NCBI GenBank assembly: GCA_002633025.1
Contig: NMRB01000706.1
Location: 22,785 to 86,784 of the forward strand
Direction of reading: 5' to 3'
Source: Notospermus geniculatus
Taxonomy: Eukaryota; Nemertea; Pilidiophora; Heteronemertea; Lineidae
DNA: 64,000 nt
How positions within the stretch are numbered: position 1 is the stretch's first letter; each line of letters opens with the position of its first letter. Position numbers and translations under genes: made by a program. Below are positions 35,101 to 48,000 of the stretch, one piece after another. The notes under the pieces were generated by a model. That model was given only the letters and a program-made list of their open reading frames with translations, searched no databases and was not told the DNA's origin.

Positions 35101-38100
35101 CAATTGGTAGTAATTGAGCTTTTCAGAAGTCAATGATTAATCTTTCCAAGAAAACCAGGACCTTGGAGGAATTATAATTGTAATGACAAAAGTATAATTC
35201 CTCCAAGCCGGTGTAATTCCTCATTCCTCCAAGAGCGATGAGTTTTCTTCATATTAAAATCTCCATTGACCTACGGATTCTTAATTTCAGCTTGCTCAAG
35301 AAGAACCATTGAACAACATTGCTTACAGGAAAATGGTACTTGGATAAACGGAACCTGTTATGGAGGAGTGGATGCGACTTCTGTTAACAACTCCACATCC
35401 ACACTTAGCAACTTGACATTACTGCTTGGCAACTTGACCCTTGATGTTAAAAGAAATGACACTAAGCTTCCCAGTGATGAATATTTCCAGTAAGTACTCA
35501 ATTAGATTTGCTGTTTCTTTATATTTCTATTCTTAAAACTCGGGAAACAATTAAAAATTTCCTGCTGATGTAAGTTTTTCCAAGATCCATTAACCAATAT
35601 TTGAAACTGATCTTTGCAATTAATGGAGCGTAGGCCTAATATTTATTAGATAACTAGCAACATTCTTTTCATGGATATCACCAACAATTTTTGACATCAC
35701 TTAATAAATTTCCCGATCCTTGTTTCAGCAATTACATGCTGGATATATCTGAAGGCTTCCACGATATGGGAGGAGTCAAATGGCAGTTGGCCTTGTGCCT
35801 TCTGTTGGCTTGGGTCATTGTCTTCTTATGTCTGGTCCGTGGTGTCAAGTCCTCTGGAAAAGTTGTGTATGTGACTGCTACTTTCCCTTACCTCGTCCTC
35901 ATCATCTTGCTGGTCCGTGGAGCAACCATGCCTGGAGCTATCGATGGCATCCTCTTCTACGTCACTCCACAATGGGAAAGACTTCTTAATGCCAAGGTAA
36001 GTTTGCTTCTGAAGAGAGCCAACAGTTTCGGGTTCCTGCCAATGGAATGTCTTGTGTGGCTAGAGGTAGTATAAAGGAGGACTCACGATGGAGCCCTGCC
36101 TTACTCCCATCTTGCAGCAAAGGTATTCCATTGGTTTTGCCAAAATATGATGTCATGTTGAGGGTAGCTGGGATCCAAGGATACAAATTTTGTTTTGTTG
36201 CTGTGGTTGATGGCGACGAAGTTTTTAGGAATATTTACAAGTCAAATGATGAGTTATGTTCCTGGATACCAGCGCCTTGCATCTGATGTCATGTTTCAGG
36301 CAGCCTGATCATCATGTGGTCTCTGACGTCGTGCTCCCCATGATACCCCAGCTTAATCCTTCACTCATCCAGTATTTATTATTAATCCACAAACAGGTCT
36401 GGGGAGATGCCGCTGTACAGATTTTCTTTTCCTTGTCGCCATGCTGGGGAGGTCTCATTACTTTGGCTAGTTACAATAAGTTCAACAACAATTGCTATCG
36501 GTAAGTAGAAGGAGTCAACGTGTAGACAAACCTTCCCAGAAGGATTCACTGTTATTTCGAACACCTGACTTAGAGCCAGAGGTATGTTTTTACTCATCTA
36601 AACACAAATTCTAACATTAAATTTGCTATCAGCAGTAATCTGATTGACATACCAGTAGTCTCTGCCCAACCTTTAGTTCTTTTGACAAAGTACCAAACAA
36701 TCATTTTATATACATCTATTTGGCTCTAACTTGGATGTTCTTGAGTGTGTTTTCACAGGTAGGTTTTTATTTCTTCCTTTTTATTTCAACTAAATCTTGT
36801 TTGAATTCCTAGATCGCTGTCATCCCATGACTGCTAGACGACAAGACAACTATTTTATTCCTTGTAATGTAGTTGCATGTTCCCTGGACATGAATTATCT
36901 TAATTGCCATGCTGTGTGTGAGAGAGAACTGCTTCCGGCGTTATCCTCATAACCCCATGGGTTTACAACTTAAAGATAATGGTTTTATCTTTTGTTTCAT
37001 TCAAAACTTACATGTGAAAAGTAACCAGATCCATGGCAATTAGATACTTCACAACAATTGTGCACTTCATGTTAAGTTGAATTATCTGACACAATATCAA
37101 ATTAAGTTGGAGAAACCTTTTTAGAAAGGAAGGGGTTCAGTATGTTCTGCAACGTAATGACATGAATGAGCTTTCCTATGAAGTTGTTTGCATTTTTGTG
37201 AAGGGAATAAAAAAATCTAATTCAAAAGATCAGAACCATGACCACAAGTATGACCGGTACAATTACTTCAATGTAATAAGTAAACCCCCAGCATATTTAA
37301 AACAATCATTTTAATTCAACTTAACATACCTAGATACTCGTATAATGAATGAACTGATTTCAGTTTGCTAATGATCAAGCTCTGGCCTTGACCAGCTGAA
37401 TCAGAAGATGCTCAAGTGCAACTGATGTCTGCAACCGCAACTGCCTCAAGAAACAGGGGTAGCTTCCCTTGAACACAAAAATCACTCCTTTGTTCTAACT
37501 TTTCAGAGATGCTATGTTCGTCTGCATTGGAAACTGCCTGACAAGTATCTTTGCTGGGTTCGTCATATTCAGCATTGCTGGCTTCATGGCATATGAACTG
37601 AAGGTGTCCGTCAGTGAGGTTGCTCAACAAGGTGCTGGATTAGCCTTCATCGCCTACCCAGAAGCTGTTACCAAGCTGCCAATCTCTCCTCTGTGGGCCA
37701 TTCTGTTTTTCGTGATGCTGTTGACCCTTGGATTGGATACTCAATTTACTGTTTTGGAGACTGTTACCACGACGATCATTGATGAGTTCCCCAAGTACTT
37801 GAGGAAGAGGAAAGCAATTGTCATGGCTGCCACAAGCGTTATTGGATACCTTTTAGGATTGTCTTTCTGCACGAGGGTAAGTGAAGTTGTTTCCCTCATA
37901 TCAGAACCATGTAACCTCGCCACTGAGGAGAAGCTGTCCAAAAGTTGTAACAATGGTGAAATGTATTCAAAACACCTTCCTTAATATCTTTCATTTTCTC
38001 TTTACAGGGTGGTTTCTATATGCTCCAACTCATGGACAGCTACGCTGCCTCATATTCCGTTCTCTTGATTGGTTTCTTCGAGTTGATTGCCATTGCTTGG

Positions 38101-38962
38101 GTGTACGGTGTGGACAGATTCCGAGACGATATCAAGCTTATGACAGGAAGCAGGCCTGGTCTCTGGTGGAAGATCATGTGGAAATTCATCACTCCTTTAT
38201 TGATGTTGGTAAGTGGGATACTTTCAATGATTCTTAAATCTATTCCTGCACAAGTGTTTGAGGGGAAACCAAATTTCTCAAAATTCATCCTGGTTCGTAA
38301 GAAACCTTCTATAGACACTCACAGACATCATTGATAATTCCCATAGTAACATATCCATACATTGTCTTTCAGGGTATAATGATTTTCACATGGATTGACT
38401 TCAAACCTTCATCTTACGGTGATTACGTATTTCCACTGTGGGCCACCATCATGGGTTGGTTGACATCCATGTGCTCAGTTGTCATGATTCCCATCTTTGC
38501 CATTATTGCTGTATGCAAAGCAAAAGGAACATTCTGGAATGTAAGTTCATGTATATTGTAATCTGTGTGAGAATCTTCTTCAGTTGAACATGGCATTTGA
38601 TTCAGAATTTCCAAAGGCTTAATTTAGAGATCAACTTCAAAGAGTCTGTTGTTGAATCAGTGAGAACTGATTGATAATCAATGTTAATATCACGAATTTC
38701 TCCTTTTTTTCAGAGAGTGAAATGTTCAGCCCAGGCTAGTGAAGAGTGGGGTCCTGCTCTACCAGAACACCGAGCTCAATATCATGCCATGTTACTGGGA
38801 GCAAAGACATCATCCTCAGACAACTTAAAGCACACACATTCATCTCAAATCCCATTGACAAATATCATTCCCAAGCACAAGAACACTCTGAATTGTTGTG
38901 ATGACGTGATTTCTTCATACTCATCTGGAATTTATCAGAAGACAACAGAGCCTTTTGCTTAG
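32178..38962 (+). CDS. Na+/Cl--dependent neurotransmitter transporter (glycine-transporter-like), copy 2
   Basis: Paralogue of the 22517-29473 gene with identical exon lengths: 32178-32264, 34069-34267, 34595-34726, 34855-34998, 35291-35489, 35729-35996, 36397-36500, 37507-37876, 38008-38208, 38373-38540, 38714-38962; 706 aa, fully open. By eye it differs from copy 1 at seven residues: S/G in the N-terminal tail, N/D, V/A and R/S in the second extracellular loop, V/I in MFVCVGN, F/S in KPSFYGDY and A/S in the C-terminal tail. The N/D change removes one glycosylation site (GVNVTS becomes GVDATS). Transport motifs are unchanged, so both should work if expressed. Its position, right after unit 1 and next to ARFRP1, means a different upstream neighbourhood. 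Confidence 0.94.
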
Positions 38963-41388
38963 ATAAAATAAAGACTGTGATAGGACTTATAGACATTATG
39001 GTGCAATTTACTCAGGAGAATGCCATATAATTAGACAGGAATACAGATACCGGTACTAGTCGGGATAACAGAATTCTTATGGCAGAATTGTCATATTAAT
39101 GGTGACCTAATACAGCTCTCCCACCACATACAAGAATCTCCATACATGTTGCTCAAATCAGGTTTTTTCACAAAATACTTTTATTTACAAGAACTTATGC
39201 TGCTTCTCAAATGTGGGCTCTCAGTGAGTCTCAGCTCTTGGCAATATCCCACAGTGAACTAACCATTCATATCAACATCATCATCCATATCAACCGATCA
39301 TTTTTTTAAACATATACCTGAAATGAATTTTACCACTATTCTTATCCAAGAATGGTGCAAGATCTGTCATTTTTTAAGCATAGATACCTGAAATGAATTT
39401 TACCACTATTCTTATCCAAGAATGGTGCAAGATCTGTCATTTTTTAAGCATAGATACCTGAAATGAATTTTACCACTATTCTTATTCAAGAATGGTGCAA
39501 GTATTCTTTCTGTCTCGAAGTATTACAATTCCCAAACGCCTGATTTGGTCCATTAAGAAATCAATTACATCAAATTTAACTATATGATTTTTCTCCCTTT
39601 ACATGCTGTTTTTGAATTTGAAGTATGAATTATCTGATGACAACAAAAGTTAGTACAGTATTTGAATTGGATCATATGATTGATATAACTTTGAATTCAC
39701 TGTCAATATGTCTTAATGGTTCAATGATCGCAGGCATTGCTCACCACACAGGGTATTTTTATTTCTGCCATATCTGTGATTCAACAACATTCAATGCATT
39801 TGGTAATCCATATCGGACAATGTAAATATTTGTACATAAAGTTAATGGGTGACTCTAGACTTTGCTTTCTGAGGGGAAAACTAAATACTGAATTTAGAGC
39901 CGAGTGCCGAATACGGAATTACATGTACTAGCTCTGAAATGGGGATGATGTGAGAATTTACCAAGTATTAATTGATTTTTTAATACAATTGCATAGGGAA
40001 CTGCTACTGTATTTTAACACGTGTTGCTTGGATGAAATCTCACCAGGCACAAAGAAGTGAAAAATGGAAAAGTGGGGTCAATAAACTGTTACCATCTGAA
40101 TAGGCTACCAACTTGCTAGGCCTAGAGTAACACACACTATCATACTTCATCTGTAAAATGTATCATCACTATCTATGATGCGTTGTCTCTGTATTTGGAC
40201 AATCATTACATTTTTTTACTCAGGAGTATTTTTTAAGTCAGAATAAAAGATCATTATAAACCATATCTGTTTTTGTTACATTACTTGCTCTTTTTAGTTG
40301 TGTGTCTGGTCCTGCATATTGAAGAAGATTTTAACACATGTGTAAGCCTTCTTCATTGCTATTCTAGGAATGTGTTGTTGGCAAGACAGCATTCTAGAAG
40401 TTCACTTAACATGGTTAAGAAATGCTCACTCATATTGATCACAAAACCATTAGGACGAGGTTATCAAAATCATAATCCGCTTGTCAACAAATCCTGAACG
40501 TGGACAGCTGATGTCCCCATTTAAGTCGCTTTTGCAGCTTGGAAACATTCCAAATTTCTGATTATACTGGTACCACTCAGCAATTTCGCTCACTTATGAA
40601 TTTTTGATAACATGCAGTAACATTCTCAGTAGCGACAAGAATAAAAGTCATCAACATTGTTGGACAAAGGTAATATGCTGCATGTTGCAGTCAGTTGTGA
40701 CTGCTAGCAAAAGATGTGACTCTGCTATTTGAAATATATTTCAATGAAATAAAAGTACCGGTAAAGATGAAAGATGAAGAAAAACCTGATTTAGACATAA
40801 ATACGATTTACATTTATTTACATTATTCTCAGACAAGACATAAAATATCAACAGATATATGATGCTCACAGGATTAATTTTCTACCCTGTGATTTCATAT
40901 ACACGATCACAAACTAGATTTACTGTACTCACAATACTGGCAATACATATGAGGAGTTCTGTGACAAAATTTATCAAGGAACAGGAGATCCATGTACAAG
41001 TAGAAGAGTCGTTATTCTTCCCATCTGTTTTCCAAGACATTTGGGAAACAACAGAAATATCTTCGATCAACAGAATAGAAGCTATCAACCATCTTCTAAT
41101 GTTTTATCAATAGGTTTTCAAATCAATTCAGCCGCTAATTAACGTTTCTACAGCTGACATTTGAACCTTTTGAACATGACTAAGTAATTACATGAAAAAT
41201 ATCTGTATACATACAAACTGGGCGAAACAGAATGACCTGAAAAACAGGATTCTTCCCAGCACCACAGCAATTACGGTAGAAGACATTTCACAATTTCCAT
41301 CATATTCCTATTATCATGATGACTAGGAAGCAGTTAACTCACGCTGTCAAAATCCAGGTCCTTATACCAAATATACAACTTCTATTCC
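38963..41388. other. SLC6 copy 2 3' flank and ARFRP1 3' region
   Basis: Non-coding DNA matching the flank of copy 1 up to 41098, then 290 bp of unique sequence to the ARFRP1 stop. A minus-strand AATAAA (plus TTTATT at 40813-40818) could end the ARFRP1 transcript, placing its 3' untranslated region across the duplication border. A 70-bp repeat array lies at 39315-39501. Confidence 0.5.
39315..39501 (+). repeat. 70-bp tandem repeat, about 2.7 copies
   Basis: Unit starts at 39315, 39385 and 39455, nearly identical. The equivalent array in unit 1 has one fewer copy. Confidence 0.88.
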
Positions 41389-43609
41389 TCACGTCCCAAT
41401 ATCCTTCAGTGCAGGAGGCCGTCGTATATTATTCCGGAGAACGGCTTGTCTTATCCATTCAATTCCCTCATTTACTCCATCTCTGAAAACGCCCAAAGCA
41501 AAACCAGTTCAATAGAGGGAAATTCAAGGAGAACAAACGAGGTGCCAGAGAATGTCAGTGTAGGCCGATGATATCAGGGCAGCAGTCTATTAGGAGAGTG
41601 AGCAAAATAAGCGGCTTCGCATAACTAATGACAGTAATTTTACGACAGCAGTGTCACATCAGTCAATGTCATATCTACCAATAAATGCTCTTAGACAATA
41701 AGCCAAACATTAACCACACTTCCTCCAAGCTTACCCTCTGATAGCTGCTGTTCCCAATACTTTACAATCTCTGCGACCAATATGATGAGCACTGTCACTG
41801 AAAGTTGCTTTGATATCTGCCACCGTCATATGGCCCTGAAATGGAATCAACATGACATCACTACGCTATTGGGCATGGAAGTGTGGGTGTATATTGCTGT
41901 CCCAGGTCAATTTCCATACATTCCATTCCTATAATCATTTACTTTAAACAATAACTTAAGAAATGTGCCAACAGAGCACAGAGGAGTGAAAGTCAAGAAG
42001 CAAATTTTGGTTCACAGAATCAATCCCAAGTCTGTCTGTACACCTACTTCCAGATCTTGTTTATTTGCCAAAATCAACAATGGGACTTCATCCAGTATGT
42101 CACTTTGGATCATCTTCTCTGAAGTCAAAAAGAAGTGAGAATGGCAACACGGATATTAAAGCTTGCTTTTACAAAGATGTTCATTCAACACCACAAAACA
42201 TCATATAGTAAGTCGCTGAAGACCTTTCATACACAAAAACATATTGCTTAACCCTTTAGGCCCGAGACTTTTTGTTACGTTTGTTCTGTGAACCCCAGAG
42301 GTTTTCACTCAGCAAATATCTCGTAATTCATACATCTGATGTTTGATGTCAACCAAAACCTTAGAACGGCCGCTTATGAAATCCCAGACCGGCCAGTGCC
42401 GGCCTACGCAATGTCTGAGTCATCATATGGCTGAAAATATAGGACGTCGGCGGCCGTCGTGGGATTTTCAAAGCGGCCGGCCGTGGCCGTTATAGGACCT
42501 AAAGGGTTAAACACTGTTTCCACAGAAAATTATGTCGCAAAGCAAACCATTCACCGGTACAGACTGTATTATGAACCAATCTGCCTAACCCTAACATTCA
42601 TCTTCAACTTGAAAAACCTCAATCAGACTCACCAAAAGCAACTCTTGATTCTTCCACTCTGTCTCTATCATTTGAGTCAATCACATAGATAAGGGCGTGG
42701 GATTCGGCATAATACTAAAAGACAAAATCTCCATCAGTAAAAATGACACATTTAAAAGGTTTTGACAACCTACACGAATGAAGCCAATGGCAAACCAGCC
42801 GATCAGTAAGCTGACATGGCCAACGAGCAGACTCTAAAATGCCAGTTGACATAACATCTCACCTTATCCCACAAAGCCTGCAAGTCTTCTTGGCCACCCA
42901 AATCCCAGAAATTCAAACGAGTGGATCCGATGTCAATCCTGCCAACTAAAGTAATGGGAAACTACTGTTATCATGTGCCAACTAATAATTAGGAAGCCAG
43001 TTGACAATTCATATGTGACAGCATGCCAGGCCATTCCTCTTAGTTTATGGTAATGAAAACCCAAGAATTGAACTACATGTACTACAAAAAATCGATAAGA
43101 GCTTCTTGTATTGGATACTCACTATTTAAACCAACAGTGCTAGTAATTTTTGATAAATTCATTCCCTTGTTCTTGTTGAAATGTGTTTTGGATTGTTCTA
43201 AATAAGTCTGGAACATGGAATACAGGAAGTGCATTACAAACATACCGTACCATACAGCATCAGAAATCTCTGTCTATGGAACGATGAAACTACAAGTTGG
43301 ATGCTAGTTGGGTTCTTATGAAGTAATTCACTAAAAAGCATGCTATTTATCGTGATACATCTATTTTATCCCACAATTGCAGACTCAACCAACCAGTGGA
43401 GACTGCAACCAATCAACAACCACCTTTCCTTTTCAATTCACTCACAATTTGTGTTCATATGTCAGTCAGCTGATTGAGATTCCCAGCATTATCAAGTTGA
43501 ATTGACTATGACCTACCGTTTTGCCCGCATCATCAAGCCCAAGTATCAAAACATAGTATTCATCCTTCTGGAAGAGATACTTCCATAACCCAGAGAGTAA
43601 GGTGTACAT
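41389..43609 (-). CDS. ARFRP1: ADP-ribosylation factor-related protein 1 (Golgi GTPase)
   Basis: An Arf-like GTPase acting at the trans-Golgi upstream of ARL1 and golgin recruitment. Coding exons (minus): 43517-43609, 43123-43207, 42863-42945, 42633-42714, 42048-42118, 41735-41835, 41389-41482; 609 nt, 202 aa (human 201), in phase. It starts MYTLLSGLWKYLFQKDEYYV with no glycine at position 2, as expected for this non-myristoylated family. Nucleotide-binding motifs are all present: GLDDAGKT, WDLGGQE, NKQD and GTAA. The C-terminus is RRPPALKDIGT. A splice acceptor seems to abut the ATG, so an untranslated exon probably lies upstream. The intron 42119-42632 contains a TTAA-flanked element. It is divergent from RPF1 across 2 kb. 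Confidence 0.96.
42252..42506. mobile_element. piggyBac-like MITE flanked by TTAA
   Basis: Ends CCCTTTAGGCCC and GGACCTAAAGGG are inverted repeats with one mismatch, and TTAA borders both (42248-42251 and 42507-42510). TTAA targets and CCCT-type ends are the hallmark of piggyBac. The interior is GC-rich with CGGCCGG-type palindromes and has no ORF. It sits in an ARFRP1 intron. Confidence 0.8.
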
Positions 43610-45590
43610 CTACAATGAAGATAAAGAACAAAATCATGAAGTTATTGGGCAATAAAAAAAGTAAAAATGTCGCCCTGATCTCTCTTACTTTAGGCCTCTT
43701 TCGGACTTCCCTTAAGTAAATTAGGCCTAGGCCTAGGCCGTAGGGGAGGCCTAAAATACACAGTTTGCGTTAATAGCGGCCGCCATTTTTTTGTGGAAAT
43801 TAGCTGAATTTTCGAATATATTTCATTAGCTGCTTCCTTGCTAAAATATCTTTATGTAGTTCTAAATCTAAGTGCTTACTGTGGGAACTTTCTTTCTTTG
43901 AAAGCCTCTGACAGTGCAAAATCCCATTGAAAAAGCACAAATTAAATGGTGGTCACTATTATTTCGCAAACTGTGCATTTCCTGAAGAGAGTGAAGTTCA
44001 TCTCTTGTGAAATAAGTATAAGGCATGTACCGGTAAGGGAGTCATTACGCCTAACAGTGAGTGTGACAATGAGTCAGCTCCACGACTGTTTGAAGCTAGT
44101 GCTTCGTGTACACGTCTATCTCGTAAGTATTGATCGCCCATATGGCAAACGTTGTGGTTAGTTTGCGGTTTGCGGTCAAAAACTGCAAGCACTTGGCTAG
44201 AAGTACACAAACAAGTATTCTCCCCGTAGATTGAACCTTGATTAGGTAAGAAGTGACGCTGATAAGTTACAGAATCATTTTCTTGATTCAAGGAGAATAA
44301 ACGATGATTTTGACTTTAAACCTGTTTTCAATAGAAATTCATTCCTCTTTTGGCATTGTTCACCCTTTATAATTTGTGTGAATGGGAGGTACGTTGTATG
44401 GTATTCCATTGTATGCCTACTCGAAACGCGGGCCGTTAAATAGAAATGCTGGCAAAGAGATTCTTCATGAAGCAATCGGCATTAGCTTAGTGAGAGATCC
44501 CTGTACAAAGTTACAGAATGATTTTTTAAAGACAGTCGTTTACTGTCAAAAAATGGCATGAAACCTTGATATGGGCGTACACATGGATTTACGGCCTATT
44601 GTACGGTCGTTCTAAATAAGGATAAAGAGGAAGGGCCTAGCGTTTGACGGAATGATTATTACCAGTTGTTTCCGCTTGGTGTCAGCAGCGCATGGGACAT
44701 CACAGCTCATTAACATTTGAGAATAATTTCCACTTCAAACGGCCGTGGCTCATGACCAAGTGCTGTGATGAGTAGGCTATTTTAGGGCTACTATGTGTTG
44801 TAGTGTAGGCTACTACTGGCTGAAACACTACCAGTGGACACAATCACGCTTGTACACTGTGATTGTGTGTTAAATTTATGAGACCACATATAGCTAGACC
44901 TACATTTTCTGCAGAATTGTGTACAAATTCAACATTGGAAAAAAACTCAAAATCCTTCCTGAATATATTGAGTTATGTGTGTTCAACATGAATATGGCTG
45001 ATTTTTTTCAATTAAAAGTTTTTTTAAAGAAGTTAAAAGTTTTTGAAAATTGGGCCTACATTTTGTACAGGCGAATGTACACTAGGCACGGTGTAGGCCT
45101 AACGTGATTGAGATTGTGTCAACTCTACAGCACTCAGCAGGCGTGCTGGGCCTAGGCAGCCTAAATAAAAATGGTGACATAAGCAAGGCGCCTCGTCAGA
45201 TGATGGCAAAAACACACACTGTCAATTCAGCCTTTTTTTCATGTACCTGAAGCAGAACAATTAAATCGCGAAAACGTTGAAAAGGTAGAAAAACTGAGAA
45301 GTTTTTCACAGATCAAACAAAATCATCATGGGAGCTGACATATTGAAATCTTGAAATGTCCCGGATGTAGTTGTGGTTGTCGTTGAAAATTTCGATAATA
45401 TCACCATGATCACCGGGAAGAAAGATTCGATTGCGTTTTCTAATTGTTGAAAATCTAAAATTTCCAGTAAAACACAATTAATCTCAAAAGTCAAAGAAAT
45501 AACGTGCATTCTATGCACTAGATATGATTTAACATAAAATGGCTTGATCGTCTCTGCCGAAGACAAACCGGCGGTGACAACGATTCCAAC
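43610..45590. other. Divergent intergenic region, ARFRP1 / RPF1
   Basis: An AGGCCT-rich patch (43690-43755) precedes a GCGGCCGCCATTTTT motif (about 43777-43791) likely to be near the ARFRP1 start. A palindrome around CACAATCACG / TGTGATTGTG lies near 44838-44868. Frames on the minus strand up to 180 codons overlap the RPF1 first exon and show no family resemblance. No other gene is seen. Confidence 0.5.
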
Positions 45591-47857
45591 ATGGCGGACA
45601 AGAGCCACGCTGGTGGAGAAAATCCCCTTCCAAAGCGCAATATATCCGAAATTAAAAACAAATTCAGACGTGCAGAGGCCTATAAAGAACTGAAAAGAGA
45701 ACAGAGAAAGGTTTGGAGTCATAGAAATACCATTGGATTTCACCACTGGTGATTTCCACGTCAAGAACTGTCTTCCTTTCTCAAAAACTGATCCATATAG
45801 GCCTACCGGTGCGGTATGCAGCATGAGCATGTGATTGTGAGCACTCATGCATGCATGTTCCAGTCAGTGTACAGTACAGTACCTGTGTACAGTAGGTGTG
45901 TACCTGATTGAGGTTGTACATCATGTATATGTAGTAGTAGGCCAGTACTTGGGGCAACAAACAATACAACAATACCAGAAGTGTGTAGTTTGTGGTTGTC
46001 CAGATAGGCCTAGGCCTACTGAGATAGGCCTAGCTAGAAAAGCCATGAAAGCAAGCCATTTATGCGAAAGTCACTTTTTTCAGGTGAAAAAACAAGAAAA
46101 GAAGCGGAAGCTGCAGGAAGCAAAAGCCCTTGGTGAAGATGTAAGTATAATTACCATTTTCCTCATCACAATCACATGTTGCAGCAAATGCTCTGCTGGT
46201 CAACTTTAAGGGCACGGCAGAAAGACAAATGTCCATGCGGCGTTTCTTCTTCAGGCACCTCCCAAGAAGATTCCCCGCACGTTGGAGAACACACGTGTCC
46301 ATGATGAGACAATGGTTGATCCTGCCGATGAGAGGAAGTGGCATTGGATCAGAGTCAGGATGAGATGTCCACATACTTCAACAGGCAGACCACGCCTAAG
46401 GTGCTCATAACAACCAGTGATAGACCAAGATCCGTGAGTACAATCTCTGTTCAATTGCTGACTGAGCAAAGTAATTACATGAACATCTATTACAGTATTA
46501 CCATACCAACAACTGTTGAGCTCATGACCTAAGATGATCATATAATAGACATCAACATGGTAAAGACCAGCATCATGTGGGGAATATTATATTACTTTTT
46601 CAGAGAACTAACAAATTTTGCAAGGAGTTAAAGAGGTCCATCCCAAATTCTGAAATCTACTACCGCCGTGGTCTTGACCTGAAGAAAATTATCCCACAGG
46701 CTGTTGCCAAAGAATTTACAGACTTAGTTGTCATCAATGAAGACAGAAAAGAACCCAGTATCCTTTTATTCCATGCATGTCATAGGGTGTTACCCTTTCA
46801 GCACCCAGTCTCAGAATTTGGGTAGCAGTGTTGAGGTTGTTTGTTTGGTTTCTTTCGTTGAGAGGTGGGCTATGTGAATAACGAATCATTACATGTATTT
46901 GATTGAGTTCTTTGGTCTTTCCTTCACCAACTTACAGATGGCATGGTAATATCACATCTCCCTGACGGACCTACAGCTCATTTTAAGATGTCAAGTGTTC
47001 AGTTGACTTCAGACCTGAAAGTAAGTAGATACTTTGGATTTCCCATGCGGTACTGGACACAACATTCAAACAGGTGGTGGGTCACACCTGCTCATAGGAC
47101 CCTATGAAAACAGGCCTTGATCTTGTGTTTATTTCATTTTCAGAAACCTGGTAAAATGACTGGACATATGCCGGAGGTAATTCTGAATAACTTCAACACC
47201 CGTCTTGGCCATTCTGTGGGTAGACTGCTGGCATCGTTGTTCCCTCATGATCCAGAATTCCATGGCCGACGAGTGATCACTTTGCACAATCAGAGAGACT
47301 TTGTATTCTTCAGACAACATAGGTTAGTGTCTTGACATATTCTTTCTGGCTTCGGTGCTGAAAACAATACAGAAAATTAGTGATACATGGGAGTTAGTCC
47401 ACCTCGTAAACCTTTGTGCAGCTATTGCAGATAAGGATGGCTGGTAACCTGTTGCCAAGCAACGACCTTTAATCTCCGGGTACAGATGAAATGTGTCTCT
47501 TATCTTAAATGTTTTTCAGGTATGAATTTAGGAATGCCAAGAAAGTAGGACTTCTTGAACTTGGGCCACGTTTCACATTGAAATTACGATCATTACAAAA
47601 GGGCACATTCGATTCAAAGTATGGGGAATATGAGTGGGTTCATAAGGTGAGGTCTACTTTTAATATGCTTACCATAAGTGTTAGATATCAAAATAAGTCC
47701 CATTTATTTTGACTTCAAGTAGACTGTGCATTTGAAAACTCAGATTGTCACCATTCATCTTGGAAGATGTCAGTTCTGTCAACAGATTATTTACTCTGTC
47801 ATTCTCTGTTTTCAGCGACATGAAATGGAAACAAGCAGAAGAAAGTTTTTCTTGTGA
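45591..47857 (+). CDS. RPF1: Ribosome production factor 1 (Brix domain), apparent frameshift
   Basis: A nucleolar factor of 60S subunit assembly. Exons: 45591-45710, 46084-46140, 46255-46433, 46604-46757, 46938-47020, 47144-47322, 47520-47646, 47816-47857. It starts [17 protein letters not shown], with a lysine-rich stretch, then the Brix domain with [69 protein letters not shown] and [20 protein letters not shown], ending [10 protein letters not shown]. The joined length is 941 nt, two too many. In exon 3 the frame VDPADE continues as [16 protein letters not shown] only if one AG of GAGAG (46330-46334) is ignored, giving 312 aa. A sequencing or assembly indel or an allele is likelier than loss of an essential gene. 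A poly(A) signal is at 47995-48000. Confidence 0.93.
46330..46334 (+). other. Dinucleotide indel breaking RPF1 frame
   Basis: The GAGAG run carries one AG more than the Brix family reading requires. All exons before and after agree with the family in their own frames, and no alternative GT-AG pair nearby restores the frame. Confidence 0.75.
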
Positions 47858-47994
47858 TAAAACCGAGTCATGTAGGCCTATCACCAGCATAGTCTGTTTG
47901 CATTTATTGAAGATTTGAACGCTGATATCAGGGATTGATGTCCAACACCTTGCTAGGTGCTGATCATGGACATATTATTTAAATACAGTTTGTA

Positions 47995-48000
47995 AATAAA
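47995..48000 (+). terminator. RPF1 polyadenylation signal
   Basis: AATAAA, 138 bases past the RPF1 stop codon. Confidence 0.65.

Larger units (their letters stand above)
32056..41098 (+). repeat. SLC6 tandem duplication, unit 2 (9043 bp)
   Basis: Direct repeat of 22395-32055. The junction reads CCATCTTCTA|CAATGAGCG. The right end is CCATCTTCTA, after which unique sequence ATGTTTTATC begins, 290 bp from the ARFRP1 stop codon. Its shorter length is explained mainly by the two insertions in unit 1 and scattered indels. Confidence 0.95.

Noticed and set aside
45306-45848. 180-codon minus-strand open frame
   Set aside because: It overlaps RPF1 exon 1 on the other strand, has no recognisable domain and lacks splice context; likely chance.
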